64,000 bases of DNA, taken from the NCBI RefSeq assembly GCF_900156865.1, contig NZ_LT732529.1:3198057-3262056 (forward strand). Direction: 5' to 3'. Below, piece after piece: positions 8,888-17,394 of the stretch. The notes under the pieces are model-generated. The model had not been told where the DNA came from. It worked only from the letters and a program-made list of their open reading frames with translations, and made no database searches. Both the position numbers and the translations under genes were made by a program. The DNA is from Litchfieldia sinesaloumensis. Lineage in GTDB: Bacteria; Bacillota; Bacilli; Bacillales; Bacillaceae_L. Numbering within the stretch: the first letter of the stretch is position 1; each line of letters starts with the position of its first letter.

Positions 8888-10337
8888 TTTTACCCCTTAC
8901 CTTCAACTTAATTTTTTCTATTATTTTGTCTAAGTACCCAACAAAATAAAATACTATACCAACTGCAAATAAAGATACACCACCAAATACAAAAAACGAA
9001 AGAATGTTACTAAAATTAATCAGTAAGGAAACACTGTAGCATCCTGCTACCGTTATGCCAGAAATGAGGAAGATTTTACATAACCTTATTAAAGGAAATA
9101 ATGTCTTTACTTTTACCTTTAACGAAACTTTAATTTCAATAAGTGTAAGTACTACTAAGCTAAATTGAGTAAGTATAGCTGCAAGTGCAACACCCTCTAA
9201 TGAGAAAACCTTATCCAATATAATAATTAAAGTAATATTAATTATTATTGCAGCTACCATATTAAAAAGAATATATTTACTTTTGTTTAAAACGATTAGA
9301 ATATTACCAAAAACTGTGATGGCCAATGGTAACTTCAATAAAAATATCAGAAAGATACTTTTTGCACCAATATATTCAGATGAATAAATAAATTCTATAT
9401 ATCCATCTCCAAACAAAAATAAAATCCAAAAAATTGGGAAGATCAATAAAGCACTAATAATTGTTGATTCATTCCATATTGACAACATTTCTAGAGGTTT
9501 TTTTTCTTTGTTATATTTTTCAGAAAGAGTTGGTAGTATTGCGGTTGCAATTGAAAGAGTAATAATTGAAATAAATGGAATCTCGGTTACACCCACCGAA
9601 AAAACCGCAAAATCATCAACACTATACTCTCTAGAGACATACATATTTCCTAAATATGAATTTAAAGACTGAGCAATAAAGGAAATTCCTATAGGAACAG
9701 CTATAACCCATTCCTTTTTTATCAACTTTGTATCAAATTCAAATTTAATATTATTTTTCCTTTTAAACAAAAAATATAACAATATGCCTTTTATAGTTTC
9801 TAATCCAACAAATAAAATAAGAATAATATTTAAATCCTTGTAGATAAAACTGACATATAAAAAAGAAATTAACTGGATAATGAAATAAATAATATTAAAT
9901 TTAGCAAAACTTTCTCCGTCATTATTTGATGTAAATATATTTTCTAAAAAGCTAAAAAATATGATTGATGAAATATACAAGATTAGAAGATAATAATAAT
10001 TGAGAATTTCACCATCTTTACTTACAAAATCAATAAAGGTATCTCTAAATATCACCAATATAAGAGCGGAAAAAATATTAATAAATAATAATAAAATAGA
10101 TGTTGAAGTAAACAGTTTTGAAATATGTTGTTTATTTATGGTTTTAAATAGATAACTTACCGCCGTTGGGATACCAAAATACAATATGCCACTTAGCAAT
10201 GTAGAATATAAAATAAACTGTCTGTATACACCATATTCATTCTGCGAAAGAACCCTAGCAATTATCATTGTAATTACTAGAGCAGATACAGATTTTAAAC
10301 CTTTGCTAATAGATAGATAAAAAGATTGTTTATACAA
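8880..10337 (-). CDS. Wzx-type polysaccharide flippase
   Basis: 485 aa, with about 12-14 hydrophobic segments and the MATE/PST-like pattern of oligosaccharide flippases: an N-terminus SISKGLKSVSALVITMIIARVLSQNEYGVYRQF matches the polysaccharide transport signature. It would move undecaprenyl-linked repeat units across the membrane. The start is TTG at 10337, with GGGGAAGG just upstream, and it overlaps the end of the pyruvyl transferase by 8 bases. The stop overlaps the next gene by 8 bases too. This double overlap marks a translationally coupled trio, pyruvyl transferase, flippase and FrhB-type protein. Confidence 0.88.
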   Translation of the reverse strand: MYKQSFYLSISKGLKSVSALVITMIIARVLSQNEYGVYRQFILYSTLLSGILYFGIPTAVSYLFKTINKQHISKLFTSTSILLLFINIFSALILVIFRDTFIDFVSKDGEILNYYYLLILYISSIIFFSFLENIFTSNNDGESFAKFNIIYFIIQLISFLYVSFIYKDLNIILILFVGLETIKGILLYFLFKRKNNIKFEFDTKLIKKEWVIAVPIGISFIAQSLNSYLGNMYVSREYSVDDFAVFSVGVTEIPFISIITLSIATAILPTLSEKYNKEKKPLEMLSIWNESTIISALLIFPIFWILFLFGDGYIEFIYSSEYIGAKSIFLIFLLKLPLAITVFGNILIVLNKSKYILFNMVAAIIINITLIIILDKVFSLEGVALAAILTQFSLVVLTLIEIKVSLKVKVKTLFPLIRLCKIFLISGITVAGCYSVSLLINFSNILSFFVFGGVSLFAVGIVFYFVGYLDKIIEKIKLKVRGKNE

Positions 10338-11610
10338 TGTCCTTCCCCAATTCCTCTATTGAGGAAAACATAGAAGCTAACTCGTTTTTAAATCTTGTAT
10401 TCGTAGAGGTGATTTTTTCTATAGAGCCTTCCCTGTTTTCAAATGCATTTTTTATAGTTTCTAATAATTCTTCTTTTTTCTTTTTTCTAGGATCTGCAAC
10501 GAAACTCTCCAAGCCAAATTGTTCCCAAATCCCTATAAACTTTCTACTATACGCAATCGGGACAGTTGGCACTCCTGATGAAATGGCACCTATGCAAGAA
10601 TGCATCCTACCACCAATAAAGAAATTACATTGCTTCAACATACCTTTAATCTCATCTTCTCTAAGATGCTGTTTTAAAACATGAACCCTTCCAGGAAAAT
10701 CTTTATTAAAATTGGAATACATATTTAAACATACTTGTAGATCATCTTCTACCGGAAAATCTTCTACTATTACATGAGGGATAAACACTACTTGAACATT
10801 ATCGTATTTTTCAAGAAACATTTTAGTAATACTGTTCATTAAATCCTTATAATCCGTTATAAAGTTAAACATATTATTCTGTGAATAACCACCATTATAT
10901 AAAAGACCACTGACATTAATTCCAACCAATAAATCATTTCCAACTTTTTCTTTTATCAAGATTGCTTCTTTAGTTTCAAGAGGTTTCATGTAGAATGCTA
11001 AATCCGCACAATATTTTATTTTATCTTGGTTAACACCAATGTCTTCCTTTAGGATATTATAACTAATGAGATCCCTAGCATAGTTCATCTTTGAATTGTT
11101 ACAAATATACTTAGTTGTTCTTTTAAACATTTCTTTTTTAAATGGTCCCATTGTTTGTGGAAGTAATACTAGATTTTTTCCTTTATTAACGGCTAATAGC
11201 TTTATATTTGAATGCATTACAAATCTTTTCCATCCATAAATATCACTAAAGCTGTCACCTTCACTTATATCAAGAATTAGGTCAGCCCAATCAATGATTG
11301 AATTTATAGCTTCAAATACACTAAACTTATTTATAAATTTATTTAGATTAACTTTCTTATGAATAAAAGATATTGGTGTTAAAAGCGTTGCAAACTTCGT
11401 ACTTACTGGAACTTCTTCAATTTCTATTTTTCGGCCTTTATAGTCAATATAGTGCGTTTGTTTAGATTTTGTTGTATATGATAATATTTTTATTATTGGA
11501 GAATTTTCATGGTCAAGTAATCCATATATTGCTCCTCTAGTTAATGCATTTACTCCCCTATTACCTGAGGTTAGAGAAGCCCCTACCAATAAAACTTTTT
11601 TAGATTTCAC
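10330..11610 (-). CDS. Polysaccharide pyruvyl transferase family protein
   Basis: 426 aa from a GTG at 11610. The fold resembles a GT-B enzyme: KKVLLVGASLTSGNRGVNALTRGA at the N-terminus and NFFIGGRMHSCIGAISSGVPTVPIAYSRKF in the C-terminal half are the hallmarks of the CsaB/polysaccharide pyruvyl transferase family. It would add a pyruvate ketal from phosphoenolpyruvate to a sugar of the repeat unit, giving the polymer negative charge. The GTG start follows AAAGGAG at 13 bases, a longish spacing; a TTG 22 codons upstream keeps the frame open but has no ribosome binding site. The end overlaps the flippase start. Confidence 0.87.
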   Translation of the reverse strand: MKSKKVLLVGASLTSGNRGVNALTRGAIYGLLDHENSPIIKILSYTTKSKQTHYIDYKGRKIEIEEVPVSTKFATLLTPISFIHKKVNLNKFINKFSVFEAINSIIDWADLILDISEGDSFSDIYGWKRFVMHSNIKLLAVNKGKNLVLLPQTMGPFKKEMFKRTTKYICNNSKMNYARDLISYNILKEDIGVNQDKIKYCADLAFYMKPLETKEAILIKEKVGNDLLVGINVSGLLYNGGYSQNNMFNFITDYKDLMNSITKMFLEKYDNVQVVFIPHVIVEDFPVEDDLQVCLNMYSNFNKDFPGRVHVLKQHLREDEIKGMLKQCNFFIGGRMHSCIGAISSGVPTVPIAYSRKFIGIWEQFGLESFVADPRKKKKEELLETIKNAFENREGSIEKITSTNTRFKNELASMFSSIEELGKDIV

Positions 11611-11795
11611 GTTTATTAATATGCTCCTTTCGATAAAGCAATATTTCTTGTTGTTTAAAAGAGGTTTTTCAAGCAAAGATTAACACTATTTATATCCCAA
11701 GGTTTCTAATCCATCCTTATTCAAGTTCCTTTAATATAGCAACTCTCTCTTTTATTTCTTTATTGTGATTTTAAATCTATTATTACACCCATCTA

Positions 11796-12464
11796 TTAAA
11801 ATGCGTCTTTTGAGCCGAACAATACCAAAATAGTTCGTAAAATGATTTTTATATCAAATAATAGAGTGCGCTTTTGGATATATTCTAAATCTAAACTTAC
11901 CATATCCTCAAACCCAATATTACTTCTACCACTTACCTGCCAAAGACCCGTACACCCAGGAGTAACCATAAGTCTTTGTTTATGGTAATCAGTATACTCT
12001 TTGACTTCTCTTTCCAAAGGTGGTCTCGGACCAACAAGGCTCATGTCCCCCTTTAACACATTGAATAACTGCGGAAGTTCATCGATACTTGTTTTTCGAA
12101 TAAACCTACCAATTTTTGTTATTCGTGGGTCATTTTTCATTTTGAACATAGCCCCAGTTGTTTCATTATACTTAAGCAATTCTGCTAATCTTTCTTCTGC
12201 ATCCGAAACCATGGAACGAAATTTATACATTTTAAATTTTGTTCCATCTTTTCCTACTCTTACTTGTGAAAAGAAAACAGGCCCTTTTGGATCTTCGATT
12301 TTAATCGCAATACTTACGACTATGAATAATAAACTTGTAATAAATAAACCAATAATTGCCCCTACAATGTCCATTGAGCGTTTCAATACGATATATGTTT
12401 TCTTTTCATTTGTTGTAAGGATGCTAGAAACGCTTATATTTTCACTTTTCGCTAACTCCGCCAC
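11796..12464 (-). CDS. Undecaprenyl-phosphate sugar-1-phosphate transferase (priming enzyme)
   Basis: 222 aa. One hydrophobic segment at about residues 34-54, then the full bacterial sugar transferase domain: GPVFFSQVRVGKDGTKFKMYKFRSM, DELPQLFNVLKGDMSLVGPRPPL and GLWQVSGRS. It begins the repeat unit by moving a sugar-1-phosphate from UDP-sugar to undecaprenyl phosphate on the cytoplasmic face. It is the short, single-helix (PglC/EpsL-like) form rather than the long WbaP/WcaJ form. A GTG start at 12464 is supported by AAAGGAG nine bases upstream, and it follows gtaB by 14 bases. Confidence 0.93.
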   Translation of the reverse strand: MAELAKSENISVSSILTTNEKKTYIVLKRSMDIVGAIIGLFITSLLFIVVSIAIKIEDPKGPVFFSQVRVGKDGTKFKMYKFRSMVSDAEERLAELLKYNETTGAMFKMKNDPRITKIGRFIRKTSIDELPQLFNVLKGDMSLVGPRPPLEREVKEYTDYHKQRLMVTPGCTGLWQVSGRSNIGFEDMVSLDLEYIQKRTLLFDIKIILRTILVLFGSKDAF

Positions 12465-12478
12465 CTCTACATACTCCT

Positions 12479-13366
12479 TTACTCAACCGTTACTAGTTTT
12501 TCGTTATTTAATAATTGTTCCATGAATTCTAGAGTTTCTTTACGTAATTCTTCATTTTGCAATGCAAATTCAATTGTTGTTTTGATAAAACCAATCTTTT
12601 CACCAACATCAAAACGGTTACCTTCAAAATCATAAGCAAATACTCGTTGAATTTCATTCAGTTTTTGAATCGCATCCGTTAATTGTATTTCTCCACCAGC
12701 ACCAAGTTCCTGTTGTTCTAAGAACATAAAGATTTCTGGTGTTAATACATAACGACCCATAATTGCTAAACTAGAAGGGGCAGTACCTTGTTTCGGCTTT
12801 TCGACGAATTGATTCACTTGGTAACGTCTACCGTCATTAGAAAGGGGATCAATAATACCGTAACGGTGTGTTTGGTCATCAGGAACTGGTTGAACGCCAA
12901 TCACAGATGATAGTGTATTGTCATATTCATTAATCAATTGCTTTAAACAAGGTGTCTCGGCTTGTACAATATCATCACCTAAAAGAACGGCAAATGGTTC
13001 ATCACCAATGAATTTCCTCGCACACCATACTGCATGTCCAAGTCCTTTCGGTTCTTTTTGACGGATGTAATGGATTTCTACATTCGAAGACTGTTGTACC
13101 TTTTCTAGCAAGTCAAACTTCTCTTTTTCTATTAAGTTCTGCTCTAGTTCAAATGAGTTATCGAAATGATCTTCGATTGAACGTTTTCCTTTACCTGTTA
13201 CGATGATGATATCTTCTATACCAGATTCAATTGCTTCTTCAACGATATATTGAATCGTTGGCTTATCAACAATCGGTAACATTTCTTTTGGCATTGCTTT
13301 CGTTGCAGGCAAAAATCTTGTTCCTAAACCGGCAGCAGGAATAATTGCTTTACGTACCTTTTTCAC
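12479..13366 (-). CDS. gtaB: UTP-glucose-1-phosphate uridylyltransferase
   Basis: 295 aa, the standard length of GalU/GtaB. Makes UDP-glucose from UTP and glucose-1-phosphate, the precursor for exopolysaccharide and teichoic acid glucosylation. The nucleotide signature [21 protein letters not shown] is at residues 11-31, [14 protein letters not shown] near 103, and the sugar-binding VEKPKQG near 188. It is the first protein gene after the structured RNA at 13417-13537, so its expression and that of the genes behind it should depend on that leader. Bacilli often carry a further gtaB elsewhere, so this copy may be dedicated to the polymer. Confidence 0.96.
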   Translation of the reverse strand: MKKVRKAIIPAAGLGTRFLPATKAMPKEMLPIVDKPTIQYIVEEAIESGIEDIIIVTGKGKRSIEDHFDNSFELEQNLIEKEKFDLLEKVQQSSNVEIHYIRQKEPKGLGHAVWCARKFIGDEPFAVLLGDDIVQAETPCLKQLINEYDNTLSSVIGVQPVPDDQTHRYGIIDPLSNDGRRYQVNQFVEKPKQGTAPSSLAIMGRYVLTPEIFMFLEQQELGAGGEIQLTDAIQKLNEIQRVFAYDFEGNRFDVGEKIGFIKTTIEFALQNEELRKETLEFMEQLLNNEKLVTVE

Positions 13367-13416
13367 TTTATTTCTCCCCTTGTAAATGATGTTATTTCAT
13401 AAAAATTATAACAATA

Positions 13417-13537
13417 GGTCTCTGCTATTCTTGGTTAGAAGACACGTATTCTTACAATTCTAAGTTGGGCAACTAACCCACCCTCACCCGCACTTCCGAC
13501 GACATGCTTCTAAGGCACCAAAACCCATAGTGAGACC
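13417..13537 (-). ncRNA. Structured leader RNA fitting the EAR (eps-associated RNA, epsC RNA)
   Basis: A 121-nt stretch between ywqE and gtaB that folds on the minus strand. An outer helix pairs GGUCUC (13532-13537) with GAGACC (13417-13422). Inside, GGUUAG (13475-13480) can pair with CUAACC (13432-13437), and UGGG with CCCA further in, giving competing or pseudoknot-like helices. Unpaired purine-rich stretches such as GGUGCCUUAGAAGCAUG look conserved rather than random. EAR is known as an RNA of about 120 nt inside Bacillus exopolysaccharide operons, just after the kinase genes, where it makes RNA polymerase read through terminators. Size, position and complexity fit. I could not compare it with the family model, so the name is an inference. 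Confidence 0.7.
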
Positions 13538-13540
13538 GAG

Positions 13541-13569
13541 TACCTCCTTTGATAATGGTAAGGAGATAT
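13541..13569 (-). promoter_or_regulatory. Hairpin just 5' of the EAR-like RNA
   Basis: On the minus strand UAUCUCCUU and AAGGAGGUA can form a 9-bp stem (one GU pair) around a 10-base loop, immediately before the outer helix of the EAR-like element. It may be part of the same RNA structure. Confidence 0.45.
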
Positions 13570-13616
13570 ATCCATGACCAATTATTAGAAATGGTCTAAC
13601 TGAAGTGCGATTCAGT

Positions 13617-13638
13617 TTTTATCCAATATTGGATAAAA
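13617..13638. promoter_or_regulatory. 22-bp perfect palindrome (possible operator)
   Basis: A perfect inverted repeat with arm TTTTATCCAAT, 130 bases after the ywqE stop and 80 bases before the EAR-like RNA. It could be a protein-binding site or, in RNA, a hairpin with a run of U at its foot. It partly overlaps the next hairpin, so the two RNA folds exclude each other. Confidence 0.4.
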
Positions 13639-13667
13639 TGGAAGTGATAAATTAGAACTTCCATTTT
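13635..13667 (-). terminator. Hairpin after ywqE, candidate intrinsic terminator
   Basis: Perfect 11-bp stem AAAATGGAAGT/ACTTCCATTTT with an 11-base loop, 100 bases after the ywqE stop. The U-run on the minus strand is short, so termination would be weak or conditional. Confidence 0.5.
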
Positions 13668-13767
13668 TGGGATAAATTAGTATGATTAAGGTGAGTAAAT
13701 CTAAAATTTTTAGATTCTTAGCTTTAAGTCATTACATTATTAAAGTACCATTACAAAATGTTAACTT

Positions 13768-14538
13768 TTACCCAAATAATCCAAACAATTTCTTTTGCTT
13801 AATTCTTTCAGGTGTATCTTTAATGACCGATTTACCCTCAACTAGAAGCTCAGCATTTTCCTTGAAGTAGTATTCTGCGGCAGTGCCGTATTCTTTTACA
13901 AGCACTGAATAAGCCTCTCTAAGGCGAAATGGTCGATTTGATAGATTATGAGCATCCGATGCTAGAAAGTGAGTTAAATTGTATTCAACTAGTTGCAGCG
14001 AAAACTTTTTAATCTTTTTTCCAAAATGTCCGGTTACACTTGAAGAAGTGATTTGCGTACATGCTCCATTTTTAACAAACTTATATAAAAGGTCTGGATT
14101 TTCGATAAGTTCACTATTACGCTCTGGATGAACAATGACAGGCGTAAGTCCATTAAGTTGAATGTCAAACAAAAGTTGTTCTGCATATCGTGGTACATGT
14201 CCACTTGGAAATTCGACAAATAGATACTTTCCGCCATTGTTTAATGATAGTAATTCACCTTTAGTATAGTCCTGTAGAAGTTCACCATCGATCCGCGGCT
14301 CTTGTCCTGGTAGAATTATGAGGGGTATATTTTGTTGAGACAATTCTTTTTTTACCATCTCAACAGCCTGTAGGATTTTTTCTTTCGCGTTTTCATACTC
14401 TCTTTTTTTATAATGAGGAGTTGCAATTATATGTGTAATTCCTTCTTCTGTCGCACTCTTTGCCATCTCAATCGTAACATCTATGTCTCTTGCTCCATCG
14501 TCGATACCTGGAAGTATGTGACAGTGAATGTCAATCAT
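13768..14538 (-). CDS. ywqE: PHP-domain protein-tyrosine phosphatase (YwqE/CpsB/CapC family)
   Basis: 256 aa. A metal-dependent phosphatase of the PHP fold that removes phosphate from the kinase partner CapB/YwqD. Metal ligands are visible in order: HCH at residues 5-7, ATPHY near 40-43, the region VIVHPERN near 135 and SDAHN near 196. No Cys-based phosphatase motif is present, as expected for the family. It is the third member of the capA-capB-ywqE cassette, about 190 bases after capB. In Bacillus such triads control exopolysaccharide chain length and also dephosphorylate other substrates. Confidence 0.93.
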   Translation of the reverse strand: MIDIHCHILPGIDDGARDIDVTIEMAKSATEEGITHIIATPHYKKREYENAKEKILQAVEMVKKELSQQNIPLIILPGQEPRIDGELLQDYTKGELLSLNNGGKYLFVEFPSGHVPRYAEQLLFDIQLNGLTPVIVHPERNSELIENPDLLYKFVKNGACTQITSSSVTGHFGKKIKKFSLQLVEYNLTHFLASDAHNLSNRPFRLREAYSVLVKEYGTAAEYYFKENAELLVEGKSVIKDTPERIKQKKLFGLFG

Positions 14539-14732
14539 ACGTTACCCCCTCCTTATGATATAGTACTTTTCGACAAATTATTCTACCAAAATGCTTACAA
14601 ACGTAATAGTACCACAGTCGTATAGTGAAAGGAACAGGTGTATTTTGTCGAATCATGCCGAACAAGTGAAAAGGAAATATTTACACAAGATAAATATCTC
14701 CCTCTGTCCATTTAATCATGCAAAAATAAGTA

Positions 14733-15443
14733 TTAATTTTGTGCATAATAATAATACTGGCTTTCTGTTCTCTTAATATTATTTAATACAACACCTAATA
14801 GCTTTGCCTTTGAATTCACTAATGACTCTTTTGCTTTAGTCGCAGCTTCTATTTCTGTTTTCCCACTACTTACAACCATGACTACACCATCCAGTTTATT
14901 CGCTAACACTTGTCCATCTGTAACAGCTAATACAGGCGGTGTATCAAATACAATAACATCGAATAACCCTTTTACTTCATTGATAAATTGATCCATCGCT
15001 TTAGAACCATGTAGTTCGGCTGGGTTTGGTGGTATTGGTCCGCTTGTTAGAACAAATAGATTCTCTTGATTAGTTGCTTGTACAGCATTAATCAAGGTTT
15101 CCTGTTTTGTCAAAACATTTGTTAACCCTGTATGATTATCAACACGGAAGGAATAATGTACCGTTGGCTTACGCAAGTCAGCATCAACTAGCAATACTTT
15201 TTTCCCTTGTTGCGCAAAGACAACTGCAATATTATTTGCTGTTGTTGACTTTCCTTCACCAGGTCCTGAAGAAGTAACCATGATAGCTCTCATTTCTTCA
15301 TCAACTGTGGAGAACTCGATATTTGTTCGAATTGTTCTGTATTGCTCCGAAATAGGTGATTTCGGATTCATCATTGTGACTAGACTACGATTCTGTGCTT
15401 GAAATTGTTTGCGATTCGACTTCTTACGCACCAACAGAATCAC
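14733..15443 (-). CDS. capB: CpsD/CapB-family protein-tyrosine kinase (BY-kinase)
   Basis: 236 aa. BY-kinase that autophosphorylates on its C-terminal tyrosines and works with the membrane modulator CapA. Walker A is [10 protein letters not shown] at about residues 58-67, Walker A' [10 protein letters not shown] at 84-93 and Walker [10 protein letters not shown] near 160. The tail ends in SQYYYYAQN, the tyrosine cluster. The GTG start at 15443 lies inside the end of capA; a second GTG at 15431 is equally plausible. Either way the start overlaps the capA stop, so the two are translated together. Homologues include YwqD and EpsB. Confidence 0.94.
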   Translation of the reverse strand: MILLVRKKSNRKQFQAQNRSLVTMMNPKSPISEQYRTIRTNIEFSTVDEEMRAIMVTSSGPGEGKSTTANNIAVVFAQQGKKVLLVDADLRKPTVHYSFRVDNHTGLTNVLTKQETLINAVQATNQENLFVLTSGPIPPNPAELHGSKAMDQFINEVKGLFDVIVFDTPPVLAVTDGQVLANKLDGVVMVVSSGKTEIEAATKAKESLVNSKAKLLGVVLNNIKRTESQYYYYAQN

Positions 15444-16161
15444 CTCTTCCTCTCTTACGTTTAACTGCTTCTTGGGCTTTTAGCGCTTCTTCCTCAAGGT
15501 CAATCTTTGCAATTGCACCTAATACAGGGAGCTCAAGTAACTTTTCAATATCTTGTTCAGTTTTGATAGTGTTATCAAGGTATTCTAATAAGAAGGCAAG
15601 ACCTACACCTACCATTAAACCAACCACTAATGCAATCGCCATGTTAAGGACTGGGTTTGGTTTAACTGGCACCGGATTTTCTGCAACCACTGCTGGTGAG
15701 AGAACACTAACATTATCTACATTCATAATCTTTACAATTTCTTCTTTAAATACTGTTGCAGTCGTATTTGCAATATTTGCTGCAGTTTTTGGATTTGTAT
15801 GTTGGACGGTAATTTTCATGACTTGGGAGTTATTTGAACTTCCAACCGTTATCAGATCACTTAATGGTTCCGTTAAGTTTAGTTCTTCCTTAACAAGTTC
15901 TAATATCGTCGGTGTCTTAATAATTTCGTTATACGTATTGATTAGTTCTATATTTGTTCTAATATCAGATTGATTTAAGTACGGCTGTTCTGAAGCTTTT
16001 TGGTTTACAAGAATTTGAGTAGAAGATTCATAGACTGGTGTTAAAAAGAAGTAACTCACAACCCCAACAGTCGCTACAGCCACCGCCGTAATCATTGTAA
16101 TTAACCAAAGACGTTTTCGTATCGTCTGGAATATCTCTTTTAAGCTAATTGTTTCTTCCAT
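15424..16161 (-). CDS. capA: Tyrosine-kinase modulator, Wzz-domain chain-length protein (CapA/YwqC/YveK)
   Basis: 245 aa from the ATG at 16161, chosen because AGGAGG lies six bases upstream; the frame is open for 19 more codons without a ribosome binding site. Two membrane helices (about residues 19-40 and 173-195) enclose an extracytoplasmic Wzz domain, with the proline-rich motif [13 protein letters not shown] before the second helix. The C-terminal cytoplasmic tail activates the kinase encoded next. It is the first gene of the exopolysaccharide operon, so the 5' region 16162-16480 should contain the main promoter. Confidence 0.93.
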   Translation of the reverse strand: MEETISLKEIFQTIRKRLWLITMITAVAVATVGVVSYFFLTPVYESSTQILVNQKASEQPYLNQSDIRTNIELINTYNEIIKTPTILELVKEELNLTEPLSDLITVGSSNNSQVMKITVQHTNPKTAANIANTTATVFKEEIVKIMNVDNVSVLSPAVVAENPVPVKPNPVLNMAIALVVGLMVGVGLAFLLEYLDNTIKTEQDIEKLLELPVLGAIAKIDLEEEALKAQEAVKRKRGRGDSVGA

Positions 16162-16498
16162 TGTATCCTCCTGTTTCGTTTGTCGATAAATGTTAAGTCT
16201 AAAGGTTATTATAAACAAGGAATTTACAAATATCTACAAAAAACCAATAAATTAATATGGCACTTTGTGCCTAATTTCCTAAATCAGACCAACTTATACT
16301 ATGTAAGGGTTTTCGAATTTATTTGAGGGATAATATTGTTGATCCATCTGTGGACTATCAAAATCTAATATATGTACTCCGCTTCTTAAGAACGGATTGA
16401 CATAGTTGTAGCAACTAGACTTTTTCATATTTTCGTTAGATTAATAGGATATATATGGTAGAATAGGAATAGTTTCAACAGCAGTGGAGGTAATAAAA
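16162..16498. promoter_or_regulatory. Divergent control region between capA and the proline-rich protein gene
   Basis: 337 bases between divergently read genes. On the minus strand TATAAT lies 60 bases before the capA start, without a clear -35 at normal spacing. On the plus strand a TAGAAT box (16470-16475) lies about 24 bases before the start of the proline-rich gene. A small GGCAC-AAA-GTGCC hairpin (16259-16271) lies in the capA leader. No SinR-like 16-bp repeat was found here. Confidence 0.4.
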
Positions 16499-17224
16499 TT
16501 GCAGAAGAGTAACCTATTCTATCTTGTTCTTTTAATTAGTATGTTTATTACATATAATCGTCCTGATATTGCATATGGGTCAATAAAGCCCATCGATTCA
16601 GAAGGAAAGTCCATTACGAATCCGACACCTAACCCAGAACCTGAACCTAATCCAACTCCGGAACCTAGTCCTGAACCTCAGCCAGAACCTGAGCCCGCTC
16701 CTGAACCGGATCCTGAGCCTAAGCCAGTGGAGGAGCCTAAGCCAGAACCACAGCCTGAGAAAGAGCCATCTAAGCCTAAACCAGAGCCTGAACAATCTGA
16801 ACAAAAGGAACCGGTTCCTTCTAAACCGTCAAAAGACAAATCAGAGGCTCCAAAGCCTACAACAAGTCAACCTACTAAAGAAAAGCCTAAACAAACAACA
16901 CCAAGGCAACCTGTTCAACCCACTTATGTCCCTGCTACAAATCAGGAAGTTCAAACTCCTGAAGCTGTTATAGAAGAGGAAGAAGAGATTGAACCTACTG
17001 AAGAGGATATTATAGAAAAAGAAGTAGAACCTCCTGTGATTGAGGAACCTCAAGAAGAAGAAGTGGTCGAAACAGATACGATGATTAAGAACACAGAGGT
17101 AGAGGGTAATAATAGCACTTTTACGACTTTTATTGTCGGAATAAGTTTGTTTGGATTAATGATACTTGTACTTGTTGGGAGTGGATTATATATGGTGGTT
17201 AAGAGAAGAAGAGGGTATCGATAA
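16499..17224 (+). CDS. Proline-rich membrane-anchored surface stalk protein
   Basis: 241 aa from a TTG at 16499; GGAGGT lies seven bases upstream, while the longer GTG start at 16484 would put that site inside the gene. An N-terminal signal peptide ([22 protein letters not shown]) is followed by about 110 residues of PEP/PNP dipeptide and tripeptide repeats ([11 protein letters not shown] and similar), a basic and then an acidic segment, and a C-terminal membrane helix ([22 protein letters not shown]) with a basic RRRGYR stop. There is no LPxTG motif, so it is held by the helix. The form suggests a wall-spanning stalk or spacer; no catalytic part is seen. It diverges from the exopolysaccharide operon and may serve the same surface. 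Confidence 0.8.
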   Translation: MQKSNLFYLVLLISMFITYNRPDIAYGSIKPIDSEGKSITNPTPNPEPEPNPTPEPSPEPQPEPEPAPEPDPEPKPVEEPKPEPQPEKEPSKPKPEPEQSEQKEPVPSKPSKDKSEAPKPTTSQPTKEKPKQTTPRQPVQPTYVPATNQEVQTPEAVIEEEEEIEPTEEDIIEKEVEPPVIEEPQEEEVVETDTMIKNTEVEGNNSTFTTFIVGISLFGLMILVLVGSGLYMVVKRRRGYR

Positions 17225-17241
17225 GAACTAATGTAAAGAAT

Positions 17242-17274
17242 TGACTTAAGACGTTAGTCATTTCTTTTTTTATT
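17242..17274 (+). terminator. Weak intrinsic terminator after the proline-rich gene
   Basis: TGACT/AGTCA stem followed within two bases by a T-rich run (TTTCTTTTTTT). Short stem, good U-run. Confidence 0.5.
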
Positions 17275-17336
17275 GTACAATAAGCTTTTCAGTTCATTAG
17301 ATGTTCTGTCAAAAACTAATCCCTCAAACCAACACA

Positions 17337-17371
17337 AAAGAACCAGAAAATATATACGTCTCTGGTTCTTT
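17337..17371 (-). terminator. Intrinsic terminator of the SipW-class secreted protein gene
   Basis: Perfect 11-bp stem AAAGAACCAGA/TCTGGTTCTTT, 24 bases after the minus-strand stop at 17395, with TTTT continuing on that strand. Confidence 0.85.
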
Positions 17372-17394
17372 GCATTTGTAAATATTCACTTAAT

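Noticed and set aside
16484-16498. GTG at 16484 as start of the proline-rich protein
   Set aside because: The GGAGGT site lies inside the extra five codons and gives proper spacing only to the TTG at 16499.
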